A stretch of 64,000 nucleotides of DNA, taken from assembly GCA_963662895.1 (NCBI GenBank), contig OY759981.1:3038001-3102000 (forward strand), read 5' to 3'. The stretch comes from GWE2-42-39 sp963662895. GTDB lineage: Bacteria; Bacteroidota; Bacteroidia; Bacteroidales; Prolixibacteraceae. Below, in pieces: positions 28,277 to 37,511 of the stretch; within the stretch, counting starts at the first letter, position 1; every line of letters begins with the position of its first letter. Made by a program: the position numbers and the translations under genes. A model generated the notes under the pieces. That model searched no databases, was not told the DNA's origin, and saw only the letters and a list, made by a program, of their open reading frames with translations.

Positions 28277-31273
28277 ATGCAAAATAAAGGTGCTATTCGG
28301 ATGTTCGCTATACTGCTTGCATTGGTTTGTGTTTATCAGCTTACCTTCACATTTGTGTCGTACAGAGTTGAAAAACAGGCCGAAGAGTATGCGCAGGGCG
28401 ACAAAATGAAAGAACTGGTTTATCTTGATTCTATTTCAGGAGAAACGGTATACAACCTGTTAGGGTTGAGAAAATATACCTACAAGGAAGTCAAGGAGTT
28501 GGAATTAAACCTTGGACTCGACCTGAAAGGGGGTATGAACGTAACCCTCGAAGTCTCGGTTGTCGATCTGATCCGTTCGTTATCGAATTACAGTAAGGAT
28601 TCAACTTTTAATGCGGCGATTGCCCGTGCCAGGGAAATGCAGAAAAGCAGCACGGAAGATTTTGTTACCCTTTTCGGGCGAGCTTTCGAAGAGGTTGACC
28701 CTAATGCACAACTGGCTGCTATTTTTAATACGCTGGACCTGAAAGACAAAGTAAAATACAATTCGACCAACGCTGAAGTACTGGATGTGATCCGTGAAGA
28801 GACGGATGCTGCCATTGATAATTCATTTAATATTATCCGTACCCGTATCGACCGTTTTGGAGTAGCACAGCCCAATGTTCAACCGCTGCAAACAAGAGGG
28901 CGTATTTTGGTTGAGTTGCCGGGTATCGACGATCCTAAAAGGGTACGTAAACTGTTGCAGGGAACTGCCAATCTTGAATTCTGGGAAACCTATGACAACT
29001 CGGAAATTTATCAGTCGTTGCTGGCTGTAAATGCTAAATTGAAGGAGATTCAGGATCTGGAAAGAGAATCAGAACCAACGGCGGAAGAGACAAGTCCTTC
29101 TGCTGAAAAAGCAGACAGCACAAAAAGTGATAATTCATTGCTTAAAGAGTTGGAAGGCGAGGCTGCTGATTCAACCAAAGTGGATAATCTTGAAGATCTG
29201 AAAAAAGAATATCCATTGTTTGCTGTGCTGAACCCAAGTACAACCCCCCAGGGACAACTGTACCCGGGGCCGGTAGTCGGGACAGCCCATTTTAAAGATA
29301 CTGCAACCGTGAACCGTTATTTTAAAATGGATGCTGTAAAAGCATTGTTGCCCCGTAACCTTGCTTTGAAATGGACCTCGAAAGCTGTTGATAAGGCAGA
29401 CAACTATTTTCGTTTAATTGCCATAAAAGTGTCGAGCCGCGATGGCCGGGCACCTCTTGAAGGAGATGTGATTGTTGATGCCCGTCAGGACTATGAACAA
29501 TACGGAAGCCGCCCGGAAGTTTCGATGACCATGAATACGGAAGGAGCTAAAACATGGGCCCGCCTGACCAAGGAAAATATTGGGAAATCGGTAGCTATCG
29601 TACTCGACGGGTATGTACGTTCGTATCCAACGGTCAATACAGAAATCACAGGCGGACGTTCGAGTATCACGGGATTGGAGTCGGTGGAAGAAGCACAGGA
29701 CCTTGCCAACATCCTGAAATCAGGTAAAATGCCTGCTCCTGCTAACATTATCCACGAGCAGATCGTGGGACCGTCGCTGGGTAAAGAAGCGATTAACAGT
29801 GGTCTTTGGTCATTTGTTATTGCCTTTATGCTGGTACTGATATACATGTTTTTCTTCTACAGCAAAAGAGCTGGTTTTGCTGCCAATATTGCCCTGATTA
29901 TTAACATGTTTTTCATTATAGGGGTGTTAGCTTCGTTGGGGGCTGTCCTTACGTTGCCTGGTATCGCGGGTATCGTTCTTACCCTGGGTATGGCGGTCGA
30001 TGCTAACGTGCTTATTTACGAACGTATTCAGGATGAGATCATTGCCGGTAAAGGCCTTAAACTGGCCATTTCCGATGGTTATAAGAATGCCTATTCGGCA
30101 ATCATTGACGGACAGGTAACAACGATGCTTACCGGTATTGTTCTTTACCTGTTTGGTTCAGGCCCGATCAAAGGTTTTGCCACAACCCTGATTATTGGTA
30201 TCCTGACTTCATTGTTTACTGCGATTTTTATTACCCGCTTGATTTTTGAAAGAAGATTAGGTAAGAACCTCCCGATTACCTTTACTGCTAAAGCTACCAG
30301 TAAATGGCTCCGTAACACGGCGATTAATTTCCTCAGTAAACGTAAGATATTCTATTTCGTATCCGGGTCTTTAATTGCTATTGCAATTTTTTCGATGATT
30401 ACCAGAGGCTTTAATCTTGGTATCGATTTTAAAGGAGGCCGTACTTACGTGGTTAGTTTCGACAAAGATGTAAAAGTGGCTGAAGTTGGTGCTGCCCTGG
30501 CAAAGGTTTATGGCGAAGCTCCGGAAGTAAAAACATATGGCAACTCGAACGAAGTAAAAATTACGACTGAATACAAAATTGACGAATCGAGTGAAGAAGT
30601 GGACAATGAAGCGGAAAACCTGCTGTATACAGGATTGAAAGACGGCGGGTTCCTTGGCAATATCACCTTCGACGAATTCATCGCGAACCACCGGTTGAGC
30701 TCGGAAAAGGTAGGGCCTACCATTTCCGACGATATTAAGAAAGATGCCGCTATCGCGATTTTCTTCTCGTTGATAATCATCTTCCTGTATATCCTGATCC
30801 GTTTCCGAAACTGGCAATATGGGTTGGGTGCAATCGTTGCCCTTGCCCACGATACGTTGTTCACACTCGGGGTATTCTCTTTATTGCACGGCATTTTGCC
30901 ATTCTCTCTGGAAATCGACCAGGCATTTATTGCAGCCATCCTTACCGTGATCGGGTACTCAATTAACGACACCGTGATTGTATTCGACCGTATCCGTGAA
31001 TATATTCACCTATACCCGAAACGTACAGACGAAGACAATATGAACAATGCAATGAACTCTACTTTACGTCGTACTTTCAGTACTTCGCTGAGTACATTGG
31101 TTGTATTGCTGGCTATCTTTTTGTTTGGCGGTACATCAATACAGGGATTTACCTTCGCATTGTTACTTGGTATCGGTATCGGGACTTATTCTTCTATATT
31201 TGTTGCAACCCCGGTTGTTTTCGATACAAAGCAAAGATTTAAGAAGATTGGAGCTAAAGCTAAAAAGAGATAA
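28277..31273 (+). CDS. secDF: SecDF fusion, protein translocase accessory subunit
   Basis: The 998-aa protein joins SecD and SecF, the normal Bacteroidota form. The SecD part opens with a span and LGLDLKGGMNVTLEV (about residue 79), then has the periplasmic P1 domain with a family-variable acidic insert (about 255-315), and the RND-type helices (GIAGIVLTLGMAVDANVLIYERI). The SecF part begins near 680 with NLGIDFKGGRTYVVSF and carries IGYSINDTVIVFDRIRE. It uses the proton motive force to help the Sec channel release exported proteins. Confidence 0.98.
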   Translation: MQNKGAIRMFAILLALVCVYQLTFTFVSYRVEKQAEEYAQGDKMKELVYLDSISGETVYNLLGLRKYTYKEVKELELNLGLDLKGGMNVTLEVSVVDLIRSLSNYSKDSTFNAAIARAREMQKSSTEDFVTLFGRAFEEVDPNAQLAAIFNTLDLKDKVKYNSTNAEVLDVIREETDAAIDNSFNIIRTRIDRFGVAQPNVQPLQTRGRILVELPGIDDPKRVRKLLQGTANLEFWETYDNSEIYQSLLAVNAKLKEIQDLERESEPTAEETSPSAEKADSTKSDNSLLKELEGEAADSTKVDNLEDLKKEYPLFAVLNPSTTPQGQLYPGPVVGTAHFKDTATVNRYFKMDAVKALLPRNLALKWTSKAVDKADNYFRLIAIKVSSRDGRAPLEGDVIVDARQDYEQYGSRPEVSMTMNTEGAKTWARLTKENIGKSVAIVLDGYVRSYPTVNTEITGGRSSITGLESVEEAQDLANILKSGKMPAPANIIHEQIVGPSLGKEAINSGLWSFVIAFMLVLIYMFFFYSKRAGFAANIALIINMFFIIGVLASLGAVLTLPGIAGIVLTLGMAVDANVLIYERIQDEIIAGKGLKLAISDGYKNAYSAIIDGQVTTMLTGIVLYLFGSGPIKGFATTLIIGILTSLFTAIFITRLIFERRLGKNLPITFTAKATSKWLRNTAINFLSKRKIFYFVSGSLIAIAIFSMITRGFNLGIDFKGGRTYVVSFDKDVKVAEVGAALAKVYGEAPEVKTYGNSNEVKITTEYKIDESSEEVDNEAENLLYTGLKDGGFLGNITFDEFIANHRLSSEKVGPTISDDIKKDAAIAIFFSLIIIFLYILIRFRNWQYGLGAIVALAHDTLFTLGVFSLLHGILPFSLEIDQAFIAAILTVIGYSINDTVIVFDRIREYIHLYPKRTDEDNMNNAMNSTLRRTFSTSLSTLVVLLAIFLFGGTSIQGFTFALLLGIGIGTYSSIFVATPVVFDTKQRFKKIGAKAKKR

Positions 31274-31294
31274 TTATTCCTGAATAAAATTATA

Positions 31295-31338
31295 AAAAAA
31301 CAGGCCCGGGAACCGTGCAGCCCCGGGCCTTGTTTTTT
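31295..31338 (+). terminator. Strong terminator after secDF
   Basis: The hairpin AAAAAACAGGCCCGGG and CCCGGGCCTTGTTTTTT (one bulged T) with an 11-base loop begins about 20 nt after the secDF stop and ends in a T-run. It is GC-rich with an A/T flank, the standard intrinsic terminator layout. Confidence 0.92.
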
Positions 31339-31386
31339 ACAGGTCATATTTTCAGTTAGTTTTCCAAATGTTGCCTAACTTGTTAG

Positions 31387-31394
31387 TATATTTG
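31387..31394 (+). promoter_or_regulatory. -7 element upstream of tatA
   Basis: TATATTTG matches the Bacteroidota TAnnTTTG -7 consensus and lies 39 nt before the tatA ATG, just past the secDF terminator. I could not find a good -33 TTTG at the usual spacing, so only the -7 part is clear. Confidence 0.5.
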
Positions 31395-31433
31395 TAGCCT
31401 GATTTTAGTCAAACATATTAATTTAGAGGAAAG

Positions 31434-31703
31434 ATGATTTCAGATATATTGTTCATAAGCGGGGGGGAAATTATCGTGGTAATGTTTCTTGCTTTGCTCT
31501 TTTTTGGTTCGAAAGCTATTCCTGACATTGCCAAAACACTTGGCAAAGGAATGCGTGAATTCAAAAAAGCGACCAATGAAATTAAGCGTGAACTCGATGC
31601 AAGTACCAGCGATATTAAAAAAGATTTTGACGAAATAAAATCAACCGTTACAAAAGAAACTGAGGATATTGCCAAAGACATCAACAAACCGGTTGAAGAA
31701 TGA
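31434..31703 (+). CDS. tatA: Sec-independent translocase TatA
   Basis: This 89-aa protein has one N-terminal span (about 2-22, GGEIIVVMFLALLFFGS), the FFGSKAIPDIAKTLGKGMREFKKA hinge and amphipathic helix, and a charged coiled tail (AST-SDIKKDFDEIKSTV). It forms the Tat pore for folded, twin-arginine proteins. The DUF4434 protein of the PUL has such a signal. No TatC is in the window. Confidence 0.93.
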   Translation: MISDILFISGGEIIVVMFLALLFFGSKAIPDIAKTLGKGMREFKKATNEIKRELDASTSDIKKDFDEIKSTVTKETEDIAKDINKPVEE

Positions 31704-31725
31704 TGACCCGAAAAACGATAGTTTT

Positions 31726-32385
31726 TTGATAAAAATTAGGAACATAGCAAAATCGTTTGGCGACCTTCAGGTACTTAAAGGTATTGACCTTGAAATTCCT
31801 TCCGGTAAATTGTATTCAATTGTCGGGCCCAGTGGGGCAGGGAAGACCACTCTTCTCCAGATTATTGGTACCTTAAGCAAACCCGATTCAGGGGAACTGA
31901 TCTTCAATAAACAGAAGATTTCCGAACTTAAACAGAAAAAACTGGCTGCCTTCCGGAACCAGGAGATTGGCTTTATTTTCCAGTTCCATTATTTGTTGCC
32001 TGAGTTTACGGCTCTCGAGAATGTATGTATCCCGGCTTTTATTGCCGGAACATCAAAAAAGGAAGCCGAAGCAAAAGCCAGTGATTTACTTGTTTATCTT
32101 GGTCTTGCCGACCGTTTAGGGCATAAACCATCGGAACTGTCGGGCGGCGAACGGCAAAGGGTGGCAGCGGCCCGGGCACTGATCAATGATCCGTCTGTGA
32201 TCCTGGCTGATGAACCTTCAGGAAACCTCGATACAAAAAATAAAGAAGAACTACACGACCTGTTTTTCGACCTTCGCGACCGTTTCCACCAGACTTTTGT
32301 GATTGTTACCCACGACGAAAATTTTGCCCGCCAGTCGGATATGATCATCCGGTTGAAAGACGGGGTAATAGAAGGAAAAAATTGA
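31726..32385 (+). CDS. lolD: LolD-like ABC transporter ATP-binding protein
   Basis: The ATPase has Walker A GPSGAGKTT, Q-loop FIFQFHYLLPEF, signature LSGGERQRVAAARAL, Walker B VILADEPSGNLD and the H-loop VTHD. The IGFIFQFHYLLPEFTALENV pattern is that of LolD, which powers release of lipoproteins from the inner membrane. A frame start at 31669 overlaps tatA by 35 nt, but TTG at 31726 gives the usual family start (I-K-I-R-N-I-A-K-S-F), so I prefer it. No LolC/E permease is nearby. Confidence 0.85.
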   Translation: MIKIRNIAKSFGDLQVLKGIDLEIPSGKLYSIVGPSGAGKTTLLQIIGTLSKPDSGELIFNKQKISELKQKKLAAFRNQEIGFIFQFHYLLPEFTALENVCIPAFIAGTSKKEAEAKASDLLVYLGLADRLGHKPSELSGGERQRVAAARALINDPSVILADEPSGNLDTKNKEELHDLFFDLRDRFHQTFVIVTHDENFARQSDMIIRLKDGVIEGKN

Positions 32386-32420
32386 TAAGAGTAAATCAGG
32401 CTTTAACTTTCTGTTTTAGA

Positions 32421-32477
32421 ATGAAAAAGTACTGGTTACACCACCTGTGTTTGTTGTTTGCAGGATGCAATATGTGA
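32421..32477 (+). CDS. Possible 18-aa lipobox peptide
   Basis: The frame reads MKKYWLHHLCLLFAGCNM and stops. It has a basic start, a hydrophobic core and a lipobox FAGC but almost nothing after the Cys. It ends one base before the ATG of the next gene. It could be a leader peptide that sets translation of that gene, a remnant of a lipoprotein gene, or chance. Confidence 0.2.
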   Translation: MKKYWLHHLCLLFAGCNM

Positions 32478-32478
32478 T

Positions 32479-33246
32479 ATGATGTACACGCACGATGAAC
32501 TTTATATCCTTCTTGAAGAGAAGGTTAAGAAATATAACCAGCCCGGATTTATCGAATATGACCCGGTTCAGATTCCCAAACAATTTTCAAAAAAGGAAAA
32601 TATAGAGATTGCCGGTTTTCTGGCTGCCAGCATTGCATGGGGCCAACGGGCAACGATCATTAAAAATGCCCGTTTCCTGGTACAGGCTATGGATAATGAT
32701 CCTTATGAATTTTTGATGTACACCGGAGAATCCGGCTGGTCGCATATGAGCGGGTTCAGGCACCGTACTTTCAATGCTGTCGATTTATTCTTTTTTCTGA
32801 GGTCGATTCAGAATATTTATAAAAACCACGGAGGACTGGAACAGGTTTTTACTACGGGCTTTCAGCAAGAGAATTCGGTTTTTTCTGCCCTGAGATATTT
32901 CAGGGAAGTATTTTTCGGGATTGATTTCCCTGAACGAACCCTGAAACATGTATCAGACGTGACAAAAAATTCATCGGCCAAACGCCTGAATATGTTTCTT
33001 CGCTGGATGGTGCGCAGCGATCATGCCGGGGTCGATTTCGGACTATGGAAAAATATCCCGGCATCGGCCCTGATGTTGCCGCTTGATGTGCATACGGGCA
33101 ATGTTTCGCGTGCGCTTGGCCTGTTGCAACGAAAACAAAACGATTGGAAAGCCGTGGTTGAAGTAACCCGCAGGCTTACTGAGTTCGATCCTGCCGATCC
33201 GGTAAAGTACGATTTTGCCCTGTTTGGAATGGGGGCTTTTGAATAA
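32479..33246 (+). CDS. TIGR02757 family protein (DUF2400)
   Basis: The protein resembles the TIGR02757 family: AGFLAASIAWGQRATIIKNARFL, SAKRLNMFLRWMVRSDHAGVDFGLW, LPLDVHTGNVSRALGLLQRKQND and FDPADPVKYDFALFGMGA. Family members look like helix-hairpin-helix proteins but have no proven role. I start at ATG 32479 (or 32482) rather than the TTG at 32458. It ends only 7 nt before the convergent phytase gene's stop. Confidence 0.9.
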   Translation: MMYTHDELYILLEEKVKKYNQPGFIEYDPVQIPKQFSKKENIEIAGFLAASIAWGQRATIIKNARFLVQAMDNDPYEFLMYTGESGWSHMSGFRHRTFNAVDLFFFLRSIQNIYKNHGGLEQVFTTGFQQENSVFSALRYFREVFFGIDFPERTLKHVSDVTKNSSAKRLNMFLRWMVRSDHAGVDFGLWKNIPASALMLPLDVHTGNVSRALGLLQRKQNDWKAVVEVTRRLTEFDPADPVKYDFALFGMGAFE

Positions 33247-33253
33247 TGTTGTT

Positions 33254-34360
33254 TTAGTTCGTTAGTAAAGCGGGCTTAAACAGGGTAGCTACATTTTCCC
33301 AGGCCACCAGTTTAAAATTTTGAGGACGCAACTTGTTGTTGTCATAGTTGTAACCATCTTGCACCACCAGTAAGCCATGCCCGAAGTCATCATTCAGGGC
33401 AAAGCTGTAAATATCCAGTCCGTCGGTTTCTTCGGCTCCGTCGATCACTCCTTCAGCAATACGGAAACTGCCCATGTACTTGTGAGGGGCTTTACGCTGG
33501 TATACGGCATACGAGTAGTTGCCCTGGATGGAAGCCAACAGGTAGCCATTTCCATCGGGCAGATAATAAATACTCAGGCCTTCAATGTCGAAAAGAATAT
33601 TTCCATTGTCATATTCTGAACTTTTTTCAAGCCGTTTTTTTTCATTGTTGCCACCGGGTTCAGCATTAAATTTCCAGATTCCTTTCACCTCTTCGCTAAT
33701 AAACAGAGCCTGGTTTTCATCGTCGGCCACCATACCCTCTACCTGTGTGCCCAGCTTAAAATTGCGTACCAGTTGTGCATCGATCAGGCTGTCGGTGGCA
33801 AGTAATTCCCATTGTTCCACCTCGCCGCCTTTGCTGTTCATAAAGACATAATATTTACCGGTTTCCGGGCTTCTATACATACAAAGGCCATATACTTCTT
33901 CCTGCATTTGTGTCGTTATCGAACGGGCAGCTATCTTGATTAATGAACCTCCATTTCCGATTTTGTAAATGGCAATGCTTTGGTTGCTGCGGTTGCTGGC
34001 ACAAACTATATCGATGGTGTCGTTGCCAGCTATAAAGTGGTGTCGCAGGTCTACATTGTTCATCATACCGTCAGGATAGTAGAACAATTGTTCGCCTTTC
34101 AGGTTGTAAACAGCAAGGCCGCCTTTTTTGTCTGTTCCGATAATTCTGCTTTCAACCGGATCGAGGGCATTAACCCAGATAGCCGGGTCATCGGCTGCAT
34201 CTTCCCTGCTGGTATGCGGCACCGGCATGGTTTCGTAAAGTGCTGTTGTTGTTTTTACCTGATTCGATACATTTTCCGCCCTTTTGCCTATTCGCTTACA
34301 GGCTGCATACCCGAGCACTGCCAACAGAAAAATAGTAATGTAAATTTCCCGTTTTTTCAT
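33254..34360 (-). CDS. Beta-propeller phytase (3-phytase), lipoprotein
   Basis: The protein has a lipobox (GYAACKR) and the PF02333 beta-propeller phytase pattern: SREDAADDPAIWVNALDPVESRIIGTDKKGGLAVYNL, LVVASNRS-type IVCASNRSNQSIAIYKI, VYGLCMYRS, QVEGMVADDENQALFISEE and DIEGLSIYY. Asp and Glu residues in these strands bind Ca and phosphate in the family. It releases phosphate from phytate. The TonB receptor gene ends 86 nt upstream on the same strand, pointing to a phytate or organic-phosphate uptake unit. The ATG at 34360 is chosen over an upstream TTG. Confidence 0.92.
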   Translation of the reverse strand: MKKREIYITIFLLAVLGYAACKRIGKRAENVSNQVKTTTALYETMPVPHTSREDAADDPAIWVNALDPVESRIIGTDKKGGLAVYNLKGEQLFYYPDGMMNNVDLRHHFIAGNDTIDIVCASNRSNQSIAIYKIGNGGSLIKIAARSITTQMQEEVYGLCMYRSPETGKYYVFMNSKGGEVEQWELLATDSLIDAQLVRNFKLGTQVEGMVADDENQALFISEEVKGIWKFNAEPGGNNEKKRLEKSSEYDNGNILFDIEGLSIYYLPDGNGYLLASIQGNYSYAVYQRKAPHKYMGSFRIAEGVIDGAEETDGLDIYSFALNDDFGHGLLVVQDGYNYDNNKLRPQNFKLVAWENVATLFKPALLTN

Positions 34361-34446
34361 GAGCAAAATGAAAATTGATATTAAAAATACAACAGAAAAA
34401 ATAAATCCCCGCTTTATATTCGGAGCAGGGATTTATAACTCCTCTT

Positions 34447-37218
34447 TTATAAGTTGAACTTAAGCCCAATATTAATTTTTACATCGTAGTACTCGGCCTG
34501 CATGGTGTATTCCGAATAGCCCTGGTAATAGCGCAACGGGGTATTTAAAATATTATTTACTTCGGCAAAGATGTTGAATTTATTGTTGAATTTATAGCTG
34601 GCGTTGAAATCGAGGTATGAGACCTTGTCATAGTAACGGTCTTCAAATGATTTATCACTGAATTCATCTATAAAATCACTGGCATAGTTGTACGAAATCC
34701 TTGCCGAAAATTTATTGCCTTCGTAGAATAACGATGCATTCATGTTATGTTCCGGGGTTCCGGGCAGGGTCAAATCTTCATCGTTGCGGTCTTCAATCTG
34801 GAAATCGCTTACCTCTGATTTGGTGTAAGTATAATTGGCATACACCCCAAACTGGCGAAGTAACCCGGGAAGAAAATCCAACTGGCGCTGGAAAGCCATT
34901 TCAACGCCATACAAATCGGCATCACCGGCATTAATAGGCTGGGTAAATTTATCCCATGTTTGATTCAGGTAGGTGTAGTCGGAACTTACGGCATCGACAA
35001 TAAAGTCGTTGATATCTTTATAGAAAATACCGGCTGAAACCAATCCTACAGTATTGAAATAATGTTCGCCCATTAAATCGAGGTTTATCGAAGTCGTTGG
35101 GGTAAGATCAGGGTTGCCGATTTCAACTTTGCTTTTCTTTTCATTGATTTCGACACGCGGAACCAGATCGATGTATTTGGGCCTTGCCAGTGTATTGGTA
35201 ACGCTTGCCTTCAGGATTGTGTTTTTACTGAATGAATACTTTAGTAAAAGCGATGGCAATACGTTGGTGTAGTTGTTGCTTTCTTCATCGGTATCAACCA
35301 AGTCGGAAACTTTGCCTTTGTTATTTAAAATCAATTTTTTCCCGGAGTAGTTGATGTCCGTATTTTCGATCCTCATACCGGCAACAATGGCTAAATCGCC
35401 AAAATGTTGGTCAAAACGGAGGTATCCGGCCGTTACATTTTCCGAAGCATCAAAGTTTCCGGCCAGTTCTTCAAGGTCTTGCTCTTTTTCGAATGAATTA
35501 GCATCATTCAAATCGAGACCGCTTAAGAACTCTTTTTTTATAAAAGTTCCGGCCACATAATCTCCTGCAAGGAAATTGTCTTTTGTTTGAACGATGGTAT
35601 TGCTGAATGCATTGGTATTAAAAGCATCTTCATCAATGGGGCCGTAGTCATAAAAGTCGTTGTCGCGATTTTTGCTTTTCCCTTTATACTTAAAACCAAA
35701 TTTCAGGCTGTTTTTATTTTTACCGGTTACCATTGGCAGGTTGAAATCGATTTTGAAACTTTTATCAATATCTTCGGTATATTGATGCTCTTCGGTGAGC
35801 TCATCAAGTTCCCAGTTGCTGTTAAAATCGGTAGCATTGCCGGTATTGATGACAACGTAAGGTTTTTCAGTATTGGAAATATCCTGAGTAAATTCAACAT
35901 CTTCGTATATATATTGCAGGTAACGCTCGTTCGGACGGTCTTCGTTTGCTTTCGAATACGAGCCTTTCCATTCGATCCCCAATGCCCCAATCTGGTGTTC
36001 TCCCTTGAGTGCAAAGTGCCAGGTACGCTGATCCTCCAGCCGGGCATCTTTATGGTTTCCTCCCTTTAACTGGCGTTCAATCACAGCCACATCTTCGTCC
36101 AGGTCTGTATACACAACGCGGTAACGGTTTTCCCAGTCATTGCGGTGATTATACATCAGTTTTGCATCAATTTTATGGTTGTTGTTGAATTTATAATCAA
36201 TAGCAGCCGAATAACTTTGGCGTAAGCGCTCGATAAAATAGGTACGAACCTGTAATTCTTTCATAAGCATCTTGCTGGTACCGTCTTCGTCCCATTCTGC
36301 TTCAACATCGTCCGATCCGAGTATATGATCCTGAACTGATGCAGCTAAAGTCACTCCCACTTTGTTGTTTATAAAGCGGTTCCCGTATAAGAGTGAAAAG
36401 TTAGGAGCAACCTTGTTCCGTAATGCATTATAGGTGGTTCCGACTGTTCCGGTGATACGACGTTTGTAAGGATTCGATTTGGTAACCATGTTAACTGAGC
36501 CGCCAATGGCATCGGCATCCATGTCGGAAGTGACTACTTTGTTTACTTCAATGCTTTGCACCATGTCTGATGGGATAAGGTCGAGCTGTACCGAACGTAT
36601 TTCGGCTTCGGCCGATGGTATCCGGTCGCCGTCGATGGTTACTGAATTGTACTCGGGAGCAGTACCCCTGATGTGTCCGAAACGGGCTTCTCCCTGGTCG
36701 TACTGAACATTGATACCCGGTATACGCTTGATGGCATCACCTACGTTGGAATCCGGGAAACGTCCAACCTGATCCGATGAAATGATATTGCTTATATTGA
36801 TATTGTTTTTTTGCTGGTTTAGCGCTTTCGATTGTCCCTGGAGGGAACCGTTTACAACAACTTCGTTTAATTCAATACCTGCTTTTAACACGAAATCGGA
36901 GGTAATGGTTTCCCCTGCTTTTACCTGTACCTGCTGCGTTTGCGTTTTAAATCCGATGTAGGTAACAGAAATTTCGTATTTCCCTTCGTTCAGTTTTACA
37001 AGCCGGTAATAGCCATTTACATCCGAGATGGTACCTTCATTTATTTTTTTAATAAAAACGGTAGCGCCAGGAAGAGGCAGGTTTTCCTCATCAACCACCC
37101 GGCCGGTTATTATACCTTTGTTACTTTTTGTATCCTGATACGGATCGTCAATCGCAAAGGTAAATCGATTGAAAGAAAAGATTCCTAAGACGATAAGAAG
37201 TAAAAGTTTTTTTTTCAT
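34447..37218 (-). CDS. TonB-dependent outer-membrane receptor, phytase-linked
   Basis: The 923-aa receptor has a signal ending FTFAIDD, a carboxypeptidase-regulatory-like repeat (ITGRVVDEENLPLPGATVF), a plug (about 120-250, with GDAIKRIPGINVQYDQGEARF and IRGTAPEYNSVTIDGDRIPS) and a barrel ending in GLKFNL. It has no STN domain, so it does not signal through FecR. The type resembles the TonB-dependent receptors encoded next to beta-propeller phytases, and the downstream gene is exactly that. Confidence 0.94.
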   Translation of the reverse strand: MKKKLLLLIVLGIFSFNRFTFAIDDPYQDTKSNKGIITGRVVDEENLPLPGATVFIKKINEGTISDVNGYYRLVKLNEGKYEISVTYIGFKTQTQQVQVKAGETITSDFVLKAGIELNEVVVNGSLQGQSKALNQQKNNINISNIISSDQVGRFPDSNVGDAIKRIPGINVQYDQGEARFGHIRGTAPEYNSVTIDGDRIPSAEAEIRSVQLDLIPSDMVQSIEVNKVVTSDMDADAIGGSVNMVTKSNPYKRRITGTVGTTYNALRNKVAPNFSLLYGNRFINNKVGVTLAASVQDHILGSDDVEAEWDEDGTSKMLMKELQVRTYFIERLRQSYSAAIDYKFNNNHKIDAKLMYNHRNDWENRYRVVYTDLDEDVAVIERQLKGGNHKDARLEDQRTWHFALKGEHQIGALGIEWKGSYSKANEDRPNERYLQYIYEDVEFTQDISNTEKPYVVINTGNATDFNSNWELDELTEEHQYTEDIDKSFKIDFNLPMVTGKNKNSLKFGFKYKGKSKNRDNDFYDYGPIDEDAFNTNAFSNTIVQTKDNFLAGDYVAGTFIKKEFLSGLDLNDANSFEKEQDLEELAGNFDASENVTAGYLRFDQHFGDLAIVAGMRIENTDINYSGKKLILNNKGKVSDLVDTDEESNNYTNVLPSLLLKYSFSKNTILKASVTNTLARPKYIDLVPRVEINEKKSKVEIGNPDLTPTTSINLDLMGEHYFNTVGLVSAGIFYKDINDFIVDAVSSDYTYLNQTWDKFTQPINAGDADLYGVEMAFQRQLDFLPGLLRQFGVYANYTYTKSEVSDFQIEDRNDEDLTLPGTPEHNMNASLFYEGNKFSARISYNYASDFIDEFSDKSFEDRYYDKVSYLDFNASYKFNNKFNIFAEVNNILNTPLRYYQGYSEYTMQAEYYDVKINIGLKFNL

Positions 37219-37286
37219 GCGTATTGATTTTGGTCTTTGGGATTATTATAAACATTCCTCATAAAAGTTATTTGCGAATCGCTGAC

Positions 37287-37294
37287 CAAATGTA
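37287..37294 (-). promoter_or_regulatory. -7 element for the TonB receptor gene
   Basis: On the minus strand TACATTTG matches TAnnTTTG and lies about 70 nt upstream of the receptor ATG. Just beyond it (37305-37316) is a TTCCT/AGGAA imperfect palindrome that could be an operator; no PhoB-type box is obvious. Confidence 0.45.
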
Positions 37295-37511
37295 AGAATG
37301 CCTGTTCCTTAGGAAGTTAATAGTCCTTTAATAAAATGATAAATTCTGTTCTCTGTTTCTGTTTTATAAGGTTCAGGATATCAGAGATATAGTTTCTTTT
37401 TAGGAGGTTAATTTAATTTTAAGGATTATGTGTTTTTGTTATGCTAATTTAAAATGATTGTGTTCTTTTTATGGGATTTTTCAACTTTATTTGGGGAAAA
37501 TTCCCGGAATT

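Noticed and set aside
30371..30972. Two overlapping minus-strand frames of over 150 codons
   Set aside because: Both lie antisense inside secDF, and their products have no recognisable domain; shadows of a well-conserved gene.
35587..36069. 160-codon plus-strand frame
   Set aside because: Antisense to the TonB receptor gene; no signal, domain or promoter.
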